A stretch of 64,000 nucleotides of DNA from Verrucomicrobiota bacterium (GTDB lineage: Bacteria; Verrucomicrobiota; Verrucomicrobiia; Limisphaerales; J093). Position numbers and translations under genes: made by a program. The stretch is from NCBI GenBank assembly GCA_016716505.1, contig JADJWF010000001.1, positions 1 to 64,000 on the forward strand, written 5' to 3'. This document shows positions 9,198 to 20,956 of this stretch, in pieces (position 1 is the first letter of the stretch; each line of letters begins with the position of its first letter). The notes beneath the pieces were generated by a model. The model was not told the origin of the DNA. It saw only the letters and a list, made by a program, of their open reading frames with translations, and did no database searches.

Positions 9198-10690
9198 GGC
9201 CCGTACTCCCGCGCGGCGATCAATTTCACCCAGGCCAGCGGGCTGAAGGCCGATTCGGCAAACACGCCCGCCCAGATGACCAGCGCCGCCGTCACCAGCG
9301 GTGCCGCCAGCAGCATCCAGTGCGTTTCCCACCGGCCGAAGGAATGCTCCGCGGGCCATTTCTCCGGCGGGGGGAGGAACCAGGCGCGATACAGGATTGG
9401 CAGAAAATAGGCCGCGTTCAGCAAGCTGCTTGCCGCCAGCACCACGGTCACCCAGTGGTCGCCCGCCGTGACCGCGCCCTTGGACAAATACCACTTGCTC
9501 ACGTAGCCGGCCAGCGGCGGCACCCCGATCATCCCCAGCGCGGCCACCGTGAAGGCGGCCGTGGTCAGCGGCAGACGCCGGCCCACGCCGTTCATTTCGC
9601 TGACCCGATGGATGCCGAGCGTTTCAGCGTAATTCCCCGCGCCGAAGAACAGCGTGATCTTCAGGAGGCCCTGGTGAACCAGATGCACCAGCCCGCCGAT
9701 CGCGGCCAGCGGGCCCAGGATGGCTGCGCCCAGCACAATGTACGACACCTGGCTCACCGTCGAGAAGGCGAGCCGTTTCTTGAGTTCGTCCTGAAACAAC
9801 GCGCACACGGACCCGTACACAATGGTGACGCCCGCCGCGATGGCCAGGGGTGGCAGTACCCCCAACTCCGCCGCATTCTCCGCGCCGTACACGTCGTACA
9901 CGATGCGCACAATGCCAAAGGCCCCCGCCTTGACCACCGCCACCGCGTGGAGCAGCGAGCTGACCGGCGCGGGCGCGACCATGGCCCGCGGCAGCCAGCC
10001 GTGCAGGGGCGCGATCGCGGCCTTCACCCCGATGCCAATCATGAAAAGCAGAAACAGCCATTGAAGTTCACGCCGGTGGCTGACCATCAGCCCCTGTATC
10101 ACTCCGCGTTCCTTGAATGGGACCGGCCCCGCCAGGCTGTACAGCCAGGCCACCGCCAGCAGCAGGATCGCCCCGCCCAGCAACGTGTACGTCAAATACA
10201 CCCGGCCGCCCTGCAGCGCCTTCCTGGTGCCGCGATGCACCACCAGCGGGTACGTCGAAACCGTGAGCAGCTCGTAAAAGATGAGGAACGTCATCAAGTT
10301 GGCCGACAGCGCGATGCCGGTCGTGGCCGTGACACACAGGCTGAAGAAGCCGAAGAACCGGCTGCGATGCGGCGAGTCCTCGAGATAGCCCACCGCGTAA
10401 AGCGTCGTCCAGAACCAGAGCACGGTGGACAACGTGACGAACAGCATCGAGTTCGCATCCGCCCCCAACGCGAGCGGCAATCCCGGCAGAAACTCGAAAC
10501 TCCACGCGTAAGTCTTGCCCAAATAGACGCCCCGCAACAGCGCCGCGACCAACACCAGTTTGAGGCCGGCGCCGAGCAGGTTCAGCCACGTGCGCAACCG
10601 ATGGCTCTCCTCCTTGAGGAAGAAGATGATCAGCCCGGTCAGCAAGGAACTGCACAGCACTCCGAGCAGCGTGAGGCTGAGCACGTTCAT
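9194..10690 (-). CDS. NuoL/M/N-like antiporter subunit (second MrpD-type paralogue)
   Basis: A 498-residue protein beginning MNVLSLTLLGVLCSS, with about 14 membrane helices. Signature segments are FYELLTVSTYPLV, GVKAAIAPLHGWLPRAMVAP with the conserved Lys, SSLLHAVAVVKAG and LAFSTVSQVSYI, all typical of the MrpD/NuoM/HyfB family. It is read from an ATGA overlap (10687-10690) with the upstream paralogue and itself overlaps the next gene by four bases. Its place between two paralogues in one operon indicates a multi-module ion pump rather than a lone antiporter. Which ion each paralogue carries cannot be told from sequence. Confidence 0.88.
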   Translation of the reverse strand: MNVLSLTLLGVLCSSLLTGLIIFFLKEESHRLRTWLNLLGAGLKLVLVAALLRGVYLGKTYAWSFEFLPGLPLALGADANSMLFVTLSTVLWFWTTLYAVGYLEDSPHRSRFFGFFSLCVTATTGIALSANLMTFLIFYELLTVSTYPLVVHRGTRKALQGGRVYLTYTLLGGAILLLAVAWLYSLAGPVPFKERGVIQGLMVSHRRELQWLFLLFMIGIGVKAAIAPLHGWLPRAMVAPAPVSSLLHAVAVVKAGAFGIVRIVYDVYGAENAAELGVLPPLAIAAGVTIVYGSVCALFQDELKKRLAFSTVSQVSYIVLGAAILGPLAAIGGLVHLVHQGLLKITLFFGAGNYAETLGIHRVSEMNGVGRRLPLTTAAFTVAALGMIGVPPLAGYVSKWYLSKGAVTAGDHWVTVVLAASSLLNAAYFLPILYRAWFLPPPEKWPAEHSFGRWETHWMLLAAPLVTAALVIWAGVFAESAFSPLAWVKLIAAREYGP

Positions 10691-12147
10691 GGCCACGGCC
10701 CTCCCAGCCAGAGCAACTCCACGAACCAGCTTCCCGCCAGACCCATTCCCACCGCCACCAAGGCCAGCGCCAGCGCGGTCCCCTCCATGATCGGCGGCAC
10801 GGGGCGAACCCACGTGCCCGGGACCGCCGGAGCGAAAGCACGCGTCATCACCCGCATGATGTAGGCGGCGGCGAGCAGGCTGCCGACGAGGATCACCGCC
10901 GCCACCCACCACTGCCCCTCCCGCAAGCCCGCACTCAACAACAGCCACTTGCCTGCGAACCCGCCGCTCGGCGGCAGCCCGACGAGGCTCACTCCCGCCA
11001 GGCCCAGCGCGAACGCCGAGACCGGCAGCACCTGTGCGATGCCGGCCAGTTCCCTGATCCGGTCATGGCCCGCTGCTCGCAGGATGTTGCCCGCCACGAG
11101 GAACATCGCCGTCTTCGCGCACGCGTGTGCTCCGAGCAGGAGCAGTCCGCCGCACCAGGCGCCAAAGCGACCGTCACGGCCCGTCATCAGGGGAAACACC
11201 AGGAACAGATAACCAAGTTGCGCCACGGTCGAGTAGGCGATCAGCAGCTTGAGCCGGGATTGCGTCAGGGCGTTGATCGAGCCCCACAGGATGGCAGCCG
11301 CGCCCAGCATTCCGAACAGCCGCGCCGCCGCCGGCGTGTGGAACACGGGCAACGCCTCGAACCACAGTCGCAGCAGCAGGTAAAACGCTCCTTTCACGAC
11401 CAGTGCCGAGAGGAGCGCGCTGACCGGCGCGGGCGCGTTTGCGTGAGCCGGAGGCAGCCAGAAGTGCAGCGGGAACAACGCGGCCTTTGCGATCAAGCCG
11501 CCGGTCATCAACGCCAGCGCCACCGTGAGCGCCGGCCCTCGTGGCGCCCTCTCGGCCACCAGGGCGAGGTCCACTGTGGCGCACTGACCATAAACCAGCG
11601 CCACCCCCAGGAGGTAAAACAGGGACGCCGACAGGCTGACGAACAGGTAGCGCAAGGCCGCCCGCAGCGCGTCGCCCTTTCCCTCCAGCGCCACCAAGGC
11701 CACCGCCGCGAATCCCAGCAACTCGAGCGCGACGTACAGGTTGAACAAGTCCCGGCTCAAAAACAGCGCGTTCAGCGCTGTCCACAGGAACAGCAGCAAC
11801 GGCCAGAAGTATCGTTCGCGATGGCGCGCCTCGGGGCTGTCCGCGGCACGAAGATACGGCGCCGCATACCCCGTGACCGCCACGGCGATCAGGGCCGTGA
11901 GCGCCAACAGCAGGACCGCGAGCCCATCCGCTCGCAGGTCAATCCCCAGCGGCGCGCCCCAGCCGCTGACGCGATGGCTTTGCACGCCGCCTCCCAGCAC
12001 CGCCCGGATCAGCGACAGCACCGCGATCCCCACTACTCCCGCCGCGGCCCAGGCCATCCCCCGCCCGCGTTTGGGAAACGTGAACGCCAGCGCGGCGGCC
12101 ACCAGCGGACCGAGAATCAAACCGCTCATGGACCACGCGGGAGTCAT
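10687..12147 (-). CDS. mrpD: Cation:proton antiporter subunit D (first MrpD-type paralogue)
   Basis: 486 residues from ATG 12147, which overlaps the stop of mrpC in an ATGA (12144-12147); an internal ATG at 12129 is also possible. The family core is visible: NLYVALELLGFAAVALVAL with the conserved Glu, LIAKAALFPLHFWLPPAHA with the Lys, APVSALLSALVVKG and LIAYSTVAQLGYL. It follows mrpC directly, the canonical C-D order, so this is the best candidate for the true MrpD. The protein acts in the inner membrane as an ion-translocating module of the Na/H antiporter complex. Two further paralogues follow in the same operon. Confidence 0.9.
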   Translation of the reverse strand: MTPAWSMSGLILGPLVAAALAFTFPKRGRGMAWAAAGVVGIAVLSLIRAVLGGGVQSHRVSGWGAPLGIDLRADGLAVLLLALTALIAVAVTGYAAPYLRAADSPEARHRERYFWPLLLFLWTALNALFLSRDLFNLYVALELLGFAAVALVALEGKGDALRAALRYLFVSLSASLFYLLGVALVYGQCATVDLALVAERAPRGPALTVALALMTGGLIAKAALFPLHFWLPPAHANAPAPVSALLSALVVKGAFYLLLRLWFEALPVFHTPAAARLFGMLGAAAILWGSINALTQSRLKLLIAYSTVAQLGYLFLVFPLMTGRDGRFGAWCGGLLLLGAHACAKTAMFLVAGNILRAAGHDRIRELAGIAQVLPVSAFALGLAGVSLVGLPPSGGFAGKWLLLSAGLREGQWWVAAVILVGSLLAAAYIMRVMTRAFAPAVPGTWVRPVPPIMEGTALALALVAVGMGLAGSWFVELLWLGGPWP

Positions 12148-12497
12148 CCGGCGTCCTCTGGTTCGGAACCCGTCTCGGCGGACGGCGGCTCTTCGGGCGC
12201 GGGAGTTTCCTCGTTGGCTTCGAGCGCTTGGACGCGATCCGCGAGAGCCAGCGCCAGGCCCGTCGCGCACACGGCGACGACGATGCCCGTGAGCACCATC
12301 GCGTGGGGCACGGGATCGGGCATCGGCGCCGCGGCTTTCAGAGCGAGCGCCAGGAACGCAAGGAAGACGCCGCTGCCCATCACGTTCAACGCCATGATCC
12401 GCCGCAGCAAATGCGTCTGCACCACCAGCGAGTAGAACCCGATGGCAAACAGCGCCAGCCCGGCGAGCAGATAAAGACGAGGATCGGCGTCAGGCAT
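12144..12497 (-). CDS. mrpC: Cation:proton antiporter subunit C (NuoK-like)
   Basis: A small membrane protein of 117 residues with three predicted helices (YLLAGLALFAIGFYSLV, MGSGVFLAFLALAL, MVLTGIVVAVCATGLALAL), matching MrpC/NuoK in length and layout. The short spacing between helices and the TGIVV motif of helix 3 support this. The tail is acidic and Pro-rich, which is not part of the family core. A 162-bp gap separates it from mrpB upstream, the only sizeable gap inside the operon, and it overlaps mrpD by four bases downstream. It acts in the membrane with the D subunits. Confidence 0.9.
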   Translation of the reverse strand: MPDADPRLYLLAGLALFAIGFYSLVVQTHLLRRIMALNVMGSGVFLAFLALALKAAAPMPDPVPHAMVLTGIVVAVCATGLALALADRVQALEANEETPAPEEPPSAETGSEPEDAG

Positions 12498-12659
12498 GGC
12501 GCGTGGGGCAACGGGTGGACCGCAAGTCGGACCGCCGAAAAGCGCGCGAGCTGCCGGGGCAAGAACGCCACGACTGCGAAACCGTCAGGCGAAAACACTC
12601 CCGACTCCTGGTCGGCCGGCAGCTCGGTCCTCCTGATTGAAGCTTTCGCCCTTCCGCGC

Positions 12660-13616
12660 TCATTTCTCTCCCGGCCTTCCTCCTAGGTAAAGGAGTCCCA
12701 AGGTCAATCCGATCGAAACCAGCGCCGCTGCTTCAATGACGAGAATCCACGCGCCGGCCTGGCCGGTCGGGTATTGCAGCAGACCGCCGGTCCATCCGAG
12801 GGCGACGGCGCCCGCCACCCCGAATACCAGCACGCCGATCGTCAACCCGGTGCGAACGAGCCGTCCCCGCCGCAGCAGGCGTCTTCCCAGGCCGCTCAAC
12901 AGCGCGAGCACGAGGGCGCCGGCGAGCAGCGCTCCGCCCTGAAACGCGCCGCCCGGAGCCGACGCGCCGATCCACAGAAGATAACCTGCCCCGACCGCCA
13001 GCAGTGGAAGCACCCAGCGCAGCAGCGACAGTAACAGCGGTCGCTCGCGCAAATCGGCGGCCGGCCACTCCCCGCGGCGCAGCGCCCACACCCCGACGAT
13101 GGCCAGCAGCAGCACGCCGATTTCCAGCAACGTGTCGTACGCGCGGAAGTTCAACAGGACAGCCGTCACGGGGTTGGTGACACCGCTGTCCGGCAGACGC
13201 GCGAGGGCTTCCGCCGTCAGCCCGCGTGCCTTCGCGGGCAGCGAGAGCGCAGCCCAGGCGAGTGTGCCCAGCATGGCCACGGACAGAGCGCCCAGAAGTA
13301 CGCGCGAAAAATTCTTCGCGCGGTCCTTTGCCCACGGCCCGGTGGCCACGCCAGCCGGTTGTCCGGCTGCCGCCTGTTCCCGCCGCCGCATCCGTACCAA
13401 GGCTGATAGGATCAAAGCCCCGGTCAGCCCCGAGCCGACCGCCGCCTCGGCCAGCGCCAAATCTGGCGCCCGCAATCGCAGCCAGGCCATCGCGAGCAGC
13501 AGCCCCAGCGCGATGAACTCGATCACGCCCCGAAACAGATCGCGGTCGTTCAGCGCGCGCCACGCCAGCGCCACCACCACGAGGACCAGTGTCCCGTCGA
13601 GCAGTTGCGGGATCAT
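12660..13616 (-). CDS. mrpB: Fused antiporter subunit: MrpA C-terminal (MbhD/E-like) domains plus MrpB
   Basis: 318 residues from ATG 13616, overlapping mrpG by ATGA. The N-terminal third contains LRAPDLALAEAAVGSGLTGA, the DUF4040/MbhD motif normally found near the C-terminus of MrpA. The middle has NFRAYDTLLEIGVLLLAIVG, the MbhE-like segment. The last third is the MrpB domain, with LWIGASAPGGAFQGGALLAG. In archaeal membrane-bound hydrogenases these are separate genes (mbhD, mbhE, mbhF), while in classic Mrp operons the first two are fused to the large MrpA. Here they are joined to MrpB and no full MrpA antiporter half exists; the extra D paralogues may substitute for it. Confidence 0.85.
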   Translation of the reverse strand: MIPQLLDGTLVLVVVALAWRALNDRDLFRGVIEFIALGLLLAMAWLRLRAPDLALAEAAVGSGLTGALILSALVRMRRREQAAAGQPAGVATGPWAKDRAKNFSRVLLGALSVAMLGTLAWAALSLPAKARGLTAEALARLPDSGVTNPVTAVLLNFRAYDTLLEIGVLLLAIVGVWALRRGEWPAADLRERPLLLSLLRWVLPLLAVGAGYLLWIGASAPGGAFQGGALLAGALVLALLSGLGRRLLRRGRLVRTGLTIGVLVFGVAGAVALGWTGGLLQYPTGQAGAWILVIEAAALVSIGLTLGLLYLGGRPGEK

Positions 13617-13921
13617 GGCGACTGCCGCGTCCAGGGCTTGAGCCCGCGCCGGACGGCCTCCTGGCCGATCAGGAAGCATACCGTGGAGCTCGCCGCGAGA
13701 ACGAGCCCCCAAATCAGAGCCAGCTTGAACACCTCGACGCCGTTCTCCGCCCGCAGCATCAGCGCCAGCACCGCGAACCCGAGCCCGACGTTGTCCGCCT
13801 TGGTGAGCGCATGCAGCCGCGAGTAGAGGTCCGGAAAACGCAACAGGGCCACCGTGCCGGCAACAAAGAAAAACAACGCCGGCACCAGCAGCAGGGCGGA
13901 GAGAAAGTCGAGGAAACTCAT
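13613..13921 (-). CDS. mrpG: Cation:proton antiporter subunit G
   Basis: 102 residues, beginning MSFLDFLSALLLVPALFFF. The GTVALLRFPDLYSRLHALTK segment is the MrpG/MnhG/PhaG hallmark and is followed by GLGFAVLALML. There are three membrane helices. It overlaps mrpF upstream (13918-13921) and mrpB downstream (13613-13616) by four bases each, so all are translated in a coupled series. It is an accessory inner-membrane subunit needed for assembly of Mrp complexes. Confidence 0.93.
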   Translation of the reverse strand: MSFLDFLSALLLVPALFFFVAGTVALLRFPDLYSRLHALTKADNVGLGFAVLALMLRAENGVEVFKLALIWGLVLAASSTVCFLIGQEAVRRGLKPWTRQSP

Positions 13922-14199
13922 GGCCGAGGGTCCTCCGGGAAGTCGTCAGGCGGCCAGCCGCGCAGCACAAAGGCCACGCCCAGTACCGCCGCCAGCGAGG
14001 CGAAGACCAGGGCGACGTCCACCGCGCCGGGAATCCCGAGGGCTTTGCCCAGCAGCAACACCACCGCGACGCCGGTGGTGCCGAACAGGATGGCCGCCAG
14101 CAGGCTGTCCGCGCGCCCGGCCTGGCGGAAGACTTGCGCGAGGCCCAGCACAATCGTCAGCAACAAGGCCAACGCGGCGGTCAGGAAGACCGTGCTCAT
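13918..14199 (-). CDS. mrpF: Cation:proton antiporter subunit F
   Basis: 93 residues starting MSTVFLTAALALLLTI. The RQAGRADSLLAAILFGTTGV segment corresponds to the MrpF/MnhF 'G-P-x-x-x-D-R' region with its membrane-embedded Asp. Three helices and the length fit the family. The ATG (14197-14199) shares its first base with the mrpE stop (TGATG), and the 3' end overlaps mrpG. Subunit F is an accessory component of the inner-membrane antiporter. Confidence 0.88.
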   Translation of the reverse strand: MSTVFLTAALALLLTIVLGLAQVFRQAGRADSLLAAILFGTTGVAVVLLLGKALGIPGAVDVALVFASLAAVLGVAFVLRGWPPDDFPEDPRP

Positions 14200-14774
14200 C
14201 ACGGAGCCCCTCCTTCCGCCGGCAGCGTGATGCCGAACACCGCTGCCACGCGCCGCTCGAGCTCCCGCAGGTCGGCCTCGACCCGCGCCGACTGATCCAG
14301 CACATGCACCTGTATTCTGTCTGGCGCGATTCCGACCACCGCCGTCCCGGGCAGCAAACTCACCGTGCCGCAAAACAGGTGCCGCGCCGGGCCCGCCGGC
14401 AGGCGCAGCGGATGACTGATGAGGCCGGGAGAAAGGTCCGGCCGCGGCGACAAGGCGCGTCGCGCCACGTCCCACCCGCCCAAGCAGGATTCGCGAACAA
14501 AGTAAGCGGCGAAGGCGAGAGCACCCCCCGGCGACCACCGCCACCTGACGCCGGGCCAAAGTCGGGCGCTGATCCACGCGGCCGCCAACACCGCGGGCAA
14601 GCCTACGATCCACGAACTCCCGTCGTCGCCGGTGAAACCCAGCCAAACCAACGCGAGCACGACTGCCCGGCCCACCAGCCGTTTAAGGGCGGCTGGTGGA
14701 AGCGATCCGTGGCGGGTGGCGTTGACGGTGAGCGCGGGCATCTTCCAGTTCGCGACCCGCGATGTTAGTGTCAC
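14199..14774 (-). CDS. mrpE: Cation:proton antiporter subunit E
   Basis: 191 residues from ATG 14774 (a second ATG at 14741 is equally possible). Two hydrophobic helices are followed by a soluble domain with SLLPGTAVVGIAPDRIQVHV, the typical MrpE/MnhE beta strand segment (family form TLTPGT...D...L.VH.L). The terminal part ELERRVAAVFGITLPAEG is charged. It is the first gene of the antiporter operon, so the promoter should lie in the 147 bp between 14775 and the stop of the next gene upstream at 14922, unless it is read through from the kinase cluster. MrpE is a non-pumping inner-membrane subunit. Confidence 0.85.
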   Translation of the reverse strand: MTLTSRVANWKMPALTVNATRHGSLPPAALKRLVGRAVVLALVWLGFTGDDGSSWIVGLPAVLAAAWISARLWPGVRWRWSPGGALAFAAYFVRESCLGGWDVARRALSPRPDLSPGLISHPLRLPAGPARHLFCGTVSLLPGTAVVGIAPDRIQVHVLDQSARVEADLRELERRVAAVFGITLPAEGGAP

Positions 14775-14921
14775 CGGGCTGCCGCCGCCAGTTCAGCCGG
14801 ACAATTCCCCGCCGCCAACCGGAGCGGCACCGGACCGATCCCGCCGGATTCACCCCGGAAAAGCAGAGGCGCGGAGCCTTGGCGGACTCCGCGCCTTGGA
14901 GAACGGGCGTTCGACCGGCGG

Positions 14922-16889
14922 CTACTCCGGTCGCAGGTTCGTTGCGTACCAGAGCTGCGCGATGCCCTGCCATTCCGGATCGTGGCCGGAACCCCAGCCC
15001 ATGTTCAGGAGGAGGTCATGGTCGGTGTTGAGCGTCTTGCCCTTCTTGGTCTTCCACTCCCATTTGCGATAGCCGTAAGCGACGGGGTAATGGGCGTACT
15101 TTCCGATGCCCACGATGCTGATCTTGCCCTGGTTGAGCGAGTCGAGCGCGCGGTTCCGGCAGCCCGGCGATAAGTAGGGCACCCCGAACTGGTAGCTGCC
15201 CTTGAGCTTGACGTTCCGGGCCATGGCCCACTGCTCGCCCAAGTGCATCATGCCCGGCAGCGTCGCCGCGCGGTCCAGCTTGGGAAAGCACTTCTCGTCC
15301 ACGGAGGCGAAGACCGAGCGCAGGCAGGCCAGGATCGAGGGGAAGATGTCGGCGTTCTTGGATGGCCGCATGAACTCGGGCGAGTCGGCCAAGGCCGTGT
15401 CGCCGAACAGCCGGGGATACCCCTTGCGGTCCCAGTGGCCGTAGAACATCGCCCACGCGGTGGGGCCGCAGCCGCTGACGGTGGTGGGGCACATCTGGGG
15501 ATCGTTCCAAACCTGGTTGTATTTCCGCTGCTCGGACCATTTCGAGACGAGCTTCTCGACTGTGATGGTCCAGCCGGCCTGCTTGCCGGGGATGTACTCC
15601 TGCGGTGCCACCCCGTGGGCCGCCAGCCGGCCGCCGGTCGCGCCAAGCACGTCCACCACGCAGCGTTCGCGGAAGCCGTCCGCGTACCAGAGCGTCACCA
15701 GCGCCTCGCCCACGCCCACGCCGGTCGCCTCGGCCCGACCGGACGCCGGATTCACCGCCACGCGTGCGATGGCCGGATCGCTGCTGTCCGCGCGCTGCAC
15801 CGGACCGGGCCGGCTGCCCAGCGCAACGGTCTGGCGGAGCGGGACCTCGACGGTCTTCGGCCCCGCGCCCGCGAAGTCCCACGCATCGGCTGCCACAGCG
15901 GCGCGCGCCTGTCGGACGGCGACGAAGACCGGATGCGTCCGCCACGCGGCCACAAACTCCGCGTACGTGGCCGCCGCGCGACCTTGGATGCGCGGCCCGA
16001 GCGGGCCGGTCGGCGGCGTGGTACCATCCGTCTCGTACGTCAGGCCCTCCGGCGGGATCTGCAGGATTTCCGGGTCCAGCAGGTAGGGCGCAGAGCCGAG
16101 GCTGGCCACGGGCTGGCCGGCTTCGTTTTCGGCCACCATGAAGGAGTCATCATAGCGCACCAGCCGCACGCGGATGCCGGGGGGCACGCGGTCGAGCAGC
16201 TTCTCGAACCGCGCCACGCCGGCTCCCGCCGACGCCGGCACCGGCACGTCGCCGCGATGCAGACACACGGTCACCGAGCCGGCGTCCGGCCGCGGGTCGG
16301 GGCCGGCTTGGTTGTGGGTGAAGACGGGGTTGGGGTCGCCCGGAGGGCGCGGCGGCTCGGGCGCGCGGCGGAGCTTGAACTCGACATACGCCGGCGCCGT
16401 GCCGTCGGCGTGGGCGGGGTCGTAGAACAGCGCGGCCACCTCGCCCAGCTCGACCGGGCCCGACTCGGAGTCGGTCTCTCCGTCTGGCGCAGGACGCGCG
16501 TTCAACGCCCGCACGAAATCCTCGGCCACGGCGCGGGCCTCGGTCGGCGCGTCGGCGGCGGCGATGACCGGGCCGGCACCGGCGGCGATCCTGAGACGGA
16601 ACGCGGCCATTGCCTGGTCCGCCGGCACCACGAGGCTGCCGTCCGGCATCACCTGGCCGGGAGCCACAGGATGCGGCTGCCAGGTCTGGAGGTTGGTGGA
16701 GCGCTCCATGGTGATCTGCGCGGCCGACATCGAGCCGGCCAGCAACAAAAGCCCCGCGGCAGTGACGGTCAGCAGGCCGCTTGAAACCCGCAGGGCCGCG
16801 GTTTGGGGGATGGGAGGAATTCCGGAAGGCGCAGGATCGCCGTTTGCCGAGCCGGACCGATTGAATGAGAAGGGATCGTTGATCTGCAT
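14922..16889 (-). CDS. Secreted multidomain protein with a papain-fold (C10/C39-like) C-terminal domain
   Basis: 655 residues. After a charged start comes a hydrophobic segment (GLLTVTAAGLLLLAGSMSAA, ~38-57), a signal peptide or anchor. A middle region (~360-440) with SSDPAIARVAVNPASGRAEA looks like a bacterial Ig-like (Big2) domain. The C-terminal ~200 residues carry SGCGPTAWAMFYGHWDRKGY with Cys474, then HYPVAYGY with His600 and LLLNMGWGSG with Asn629. This Cys/His/Asn set and the CGPTAWAM helix match streptopain-like and C39-like cysteine peptidases. Activity cannot be proved, and some relatives are inactive. It lies 102 bp downstream of the kinase gene on the same strand and may be co-transcribed with it, suggesting an extracytoplasmic effector or target of that system. 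Confidence 0.75.
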   Translation of the reverse strand: MQINDPFSFNRSGSANGDPAPSGIPPIPQTAALRVSSGLLTVTAAGLLLLAGSMSAAQITMERSTNLQTWQPHPVAPGQVMPDGSLVVPADQAMAAFRLRIAAGAGPVIAAADAPTEARAVAEDFVRALNARPAPDGETDSESGPVELGEVAALFYDPAHADGTAPAYVEFKLRRAPEPPRPPGDPNPVFTHNQAGPDPRPDAGSVTVCLHRGDVPVPASAGAGVARFEKLLDRVPPGIRVRLVRYDDSFMVAENEAGQPVASLGSAPYLLDPEILQIPPEGLTYETDGTTPPTGPLGPRIQGRAAATYAEFVAAWRTHPVFVAVRQARAAVAADAWDFAGAGPKTVEVPLRQTVALGSRPGPVQRADSSDPAIARVAVNPASGRAEATGVGVGEALVTLWYADGFRERCVVDVLGATGGRLAAHGVAPQEYIPGKQAGWTITVEKLVSKWSEQRKYNQVWNDPQMCPTTVSGCGPTAWAMFYGHWDRKGYPRLFGDTALADSPEFMRPSKNADIFPSILACLRSVFASVDEKCFPKLDRAATLPGMMHLGEQWAMARNVKLKGSYQFGVPYLSPGCRNRALDSLNQGKISIVGIGKYAHYPVAYGYRKWEWKTKKGKTLNTDHDLLLNMGWGSGHDPEWQGIAQLWYATNLRPE

Positions 16890-16990
16890 ATCAGTTCACA
16901 GCGTGTTACGGGAAACTGCGAACGCAGGTTACGCGGTGGCAGATCCGGCGACGAAAAACGAACCGGCGAAGCAGCCTGTGGTCGGCCGCC

Positions 16991-20179
<3,189 letters not shown>

Positions 20180-20215
20180 GTTCCGCAGGGAGATAAGGGA
20201 AGGCGTGCGGGCGGG

Positions 20216-20956
20216 TTACGCCGACACGGCCACCACGGCCAGCAGATGCCGGAGCTCCTCCTCGAGCTCGGCCGGCGTGGCGACGGTCTGGGCGACCTCC
20301 TCGCGGATGAGTTCCCGGTAACGCTGGCGCAAGCGGAAGGCGGCCAGCTTGACCGCCCCCTCGCTCAGCCCGAAGCGCGCGCCCAGGCGCTCATAAGGCT
20401 CCGGCTCGCCTCCCTCGGCGGGCAGCAGGGCGGCGCAGAGTTCCGCGCGGCCGCCGGCCTCCGCCTCGGCCAGCAGCCGCTGCCGCACCAGCGCCAGCAC
20501 CGTGTGCGCCCACGCCCGGTCATACACGCGCTCGTCCGGGCCCGGCGCGGCGACGGCGCGCTCGTACTCGCCCTCGGCCGCCGCGACGTCGAGCGGCACG
20601 AGGCTGGCGCGGCCACCTCGTTTCCAGGTCATGGCGCGGTCGCGCTCGTCCCGCACGAAGTGCTGGAGCGCCGTGAGCAGGAAGGTGCGGAAGCGCCCGC
20701 GCGCGGGGTCCGCGCGGCCCAGCCCGCGGTTCTCGATCAGGCGCGCGAAGAAGGCCTGCGTGAGGTCGGCGGCGTCCTCGGGGCCGTAGCCCATCCGGCG
20801 GACATGCGCGTAGAGCGGCGGCCAGTAGGCGCGGCACAGCGCCTCGAGCGCCGCCGCGGCGTCCGGGGCCGCCGTCTCCTCGCCGGCCTGCAGCACGACC
20901 TGCCAGCGCGTGGTGAGGAAAGGGCGCGACTGCGCTTCGGCATCTGAGGGAGTCAT
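20216..20956 (-). CDS. ECF-family RNA polymerase sigma factor
   Basis: 246 residues from ATG 20956 (an ATG at 20989 would add 11). Region 2 is seen as AYWPPLYAHVRRMGYGPEDAADLTQ (split here: AYWPPLYAHVRRMGY, then GPEDAADLTQAFF). Region 4 has YERLGARFGLSEGAVKLAAF and RLRQRYRELIREEV, the helix-turn-helix that contacts the -35 element. This matches the planctomycete/verrucomicrobial ECF type that begins with a TTRWQVVL-like segment. It is followed at 36 bp by the kinase gene, so the two are probably one operon and one signalling pathway. No anti-sigma factor is seen nearby. Confidence 0.9.
   Translation of the reverse strand: MTPSDAEAQSRPFLTTRWQVVLQAGEETAAPDAAAALEALCRAYWPPLYAHVRRMGYGPEDAADLTQAFFARLIENRGLGRADPARGRFRTFLLTALQHFVRDERDRAMTWKRGGRASLVPLDVAAAEGEYERAVAAPGPDERVYDRAWAHTVLALVRQRLLAEAEAGGRAELCAALLPAEGGEPEPYERLGARFGLSEGAVKLAAFRLRQRYRELIREEVAQTVATPAELEEELRHLLAVVAVSA

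Noticed and set aside
7449..10690. Fragment of a complex I (nuo) operon
   Set aside because: No peripheral-arm genes; the neighbours are mrpE, F, G, B and C, so the proteins belong to a Mrp-type complex.
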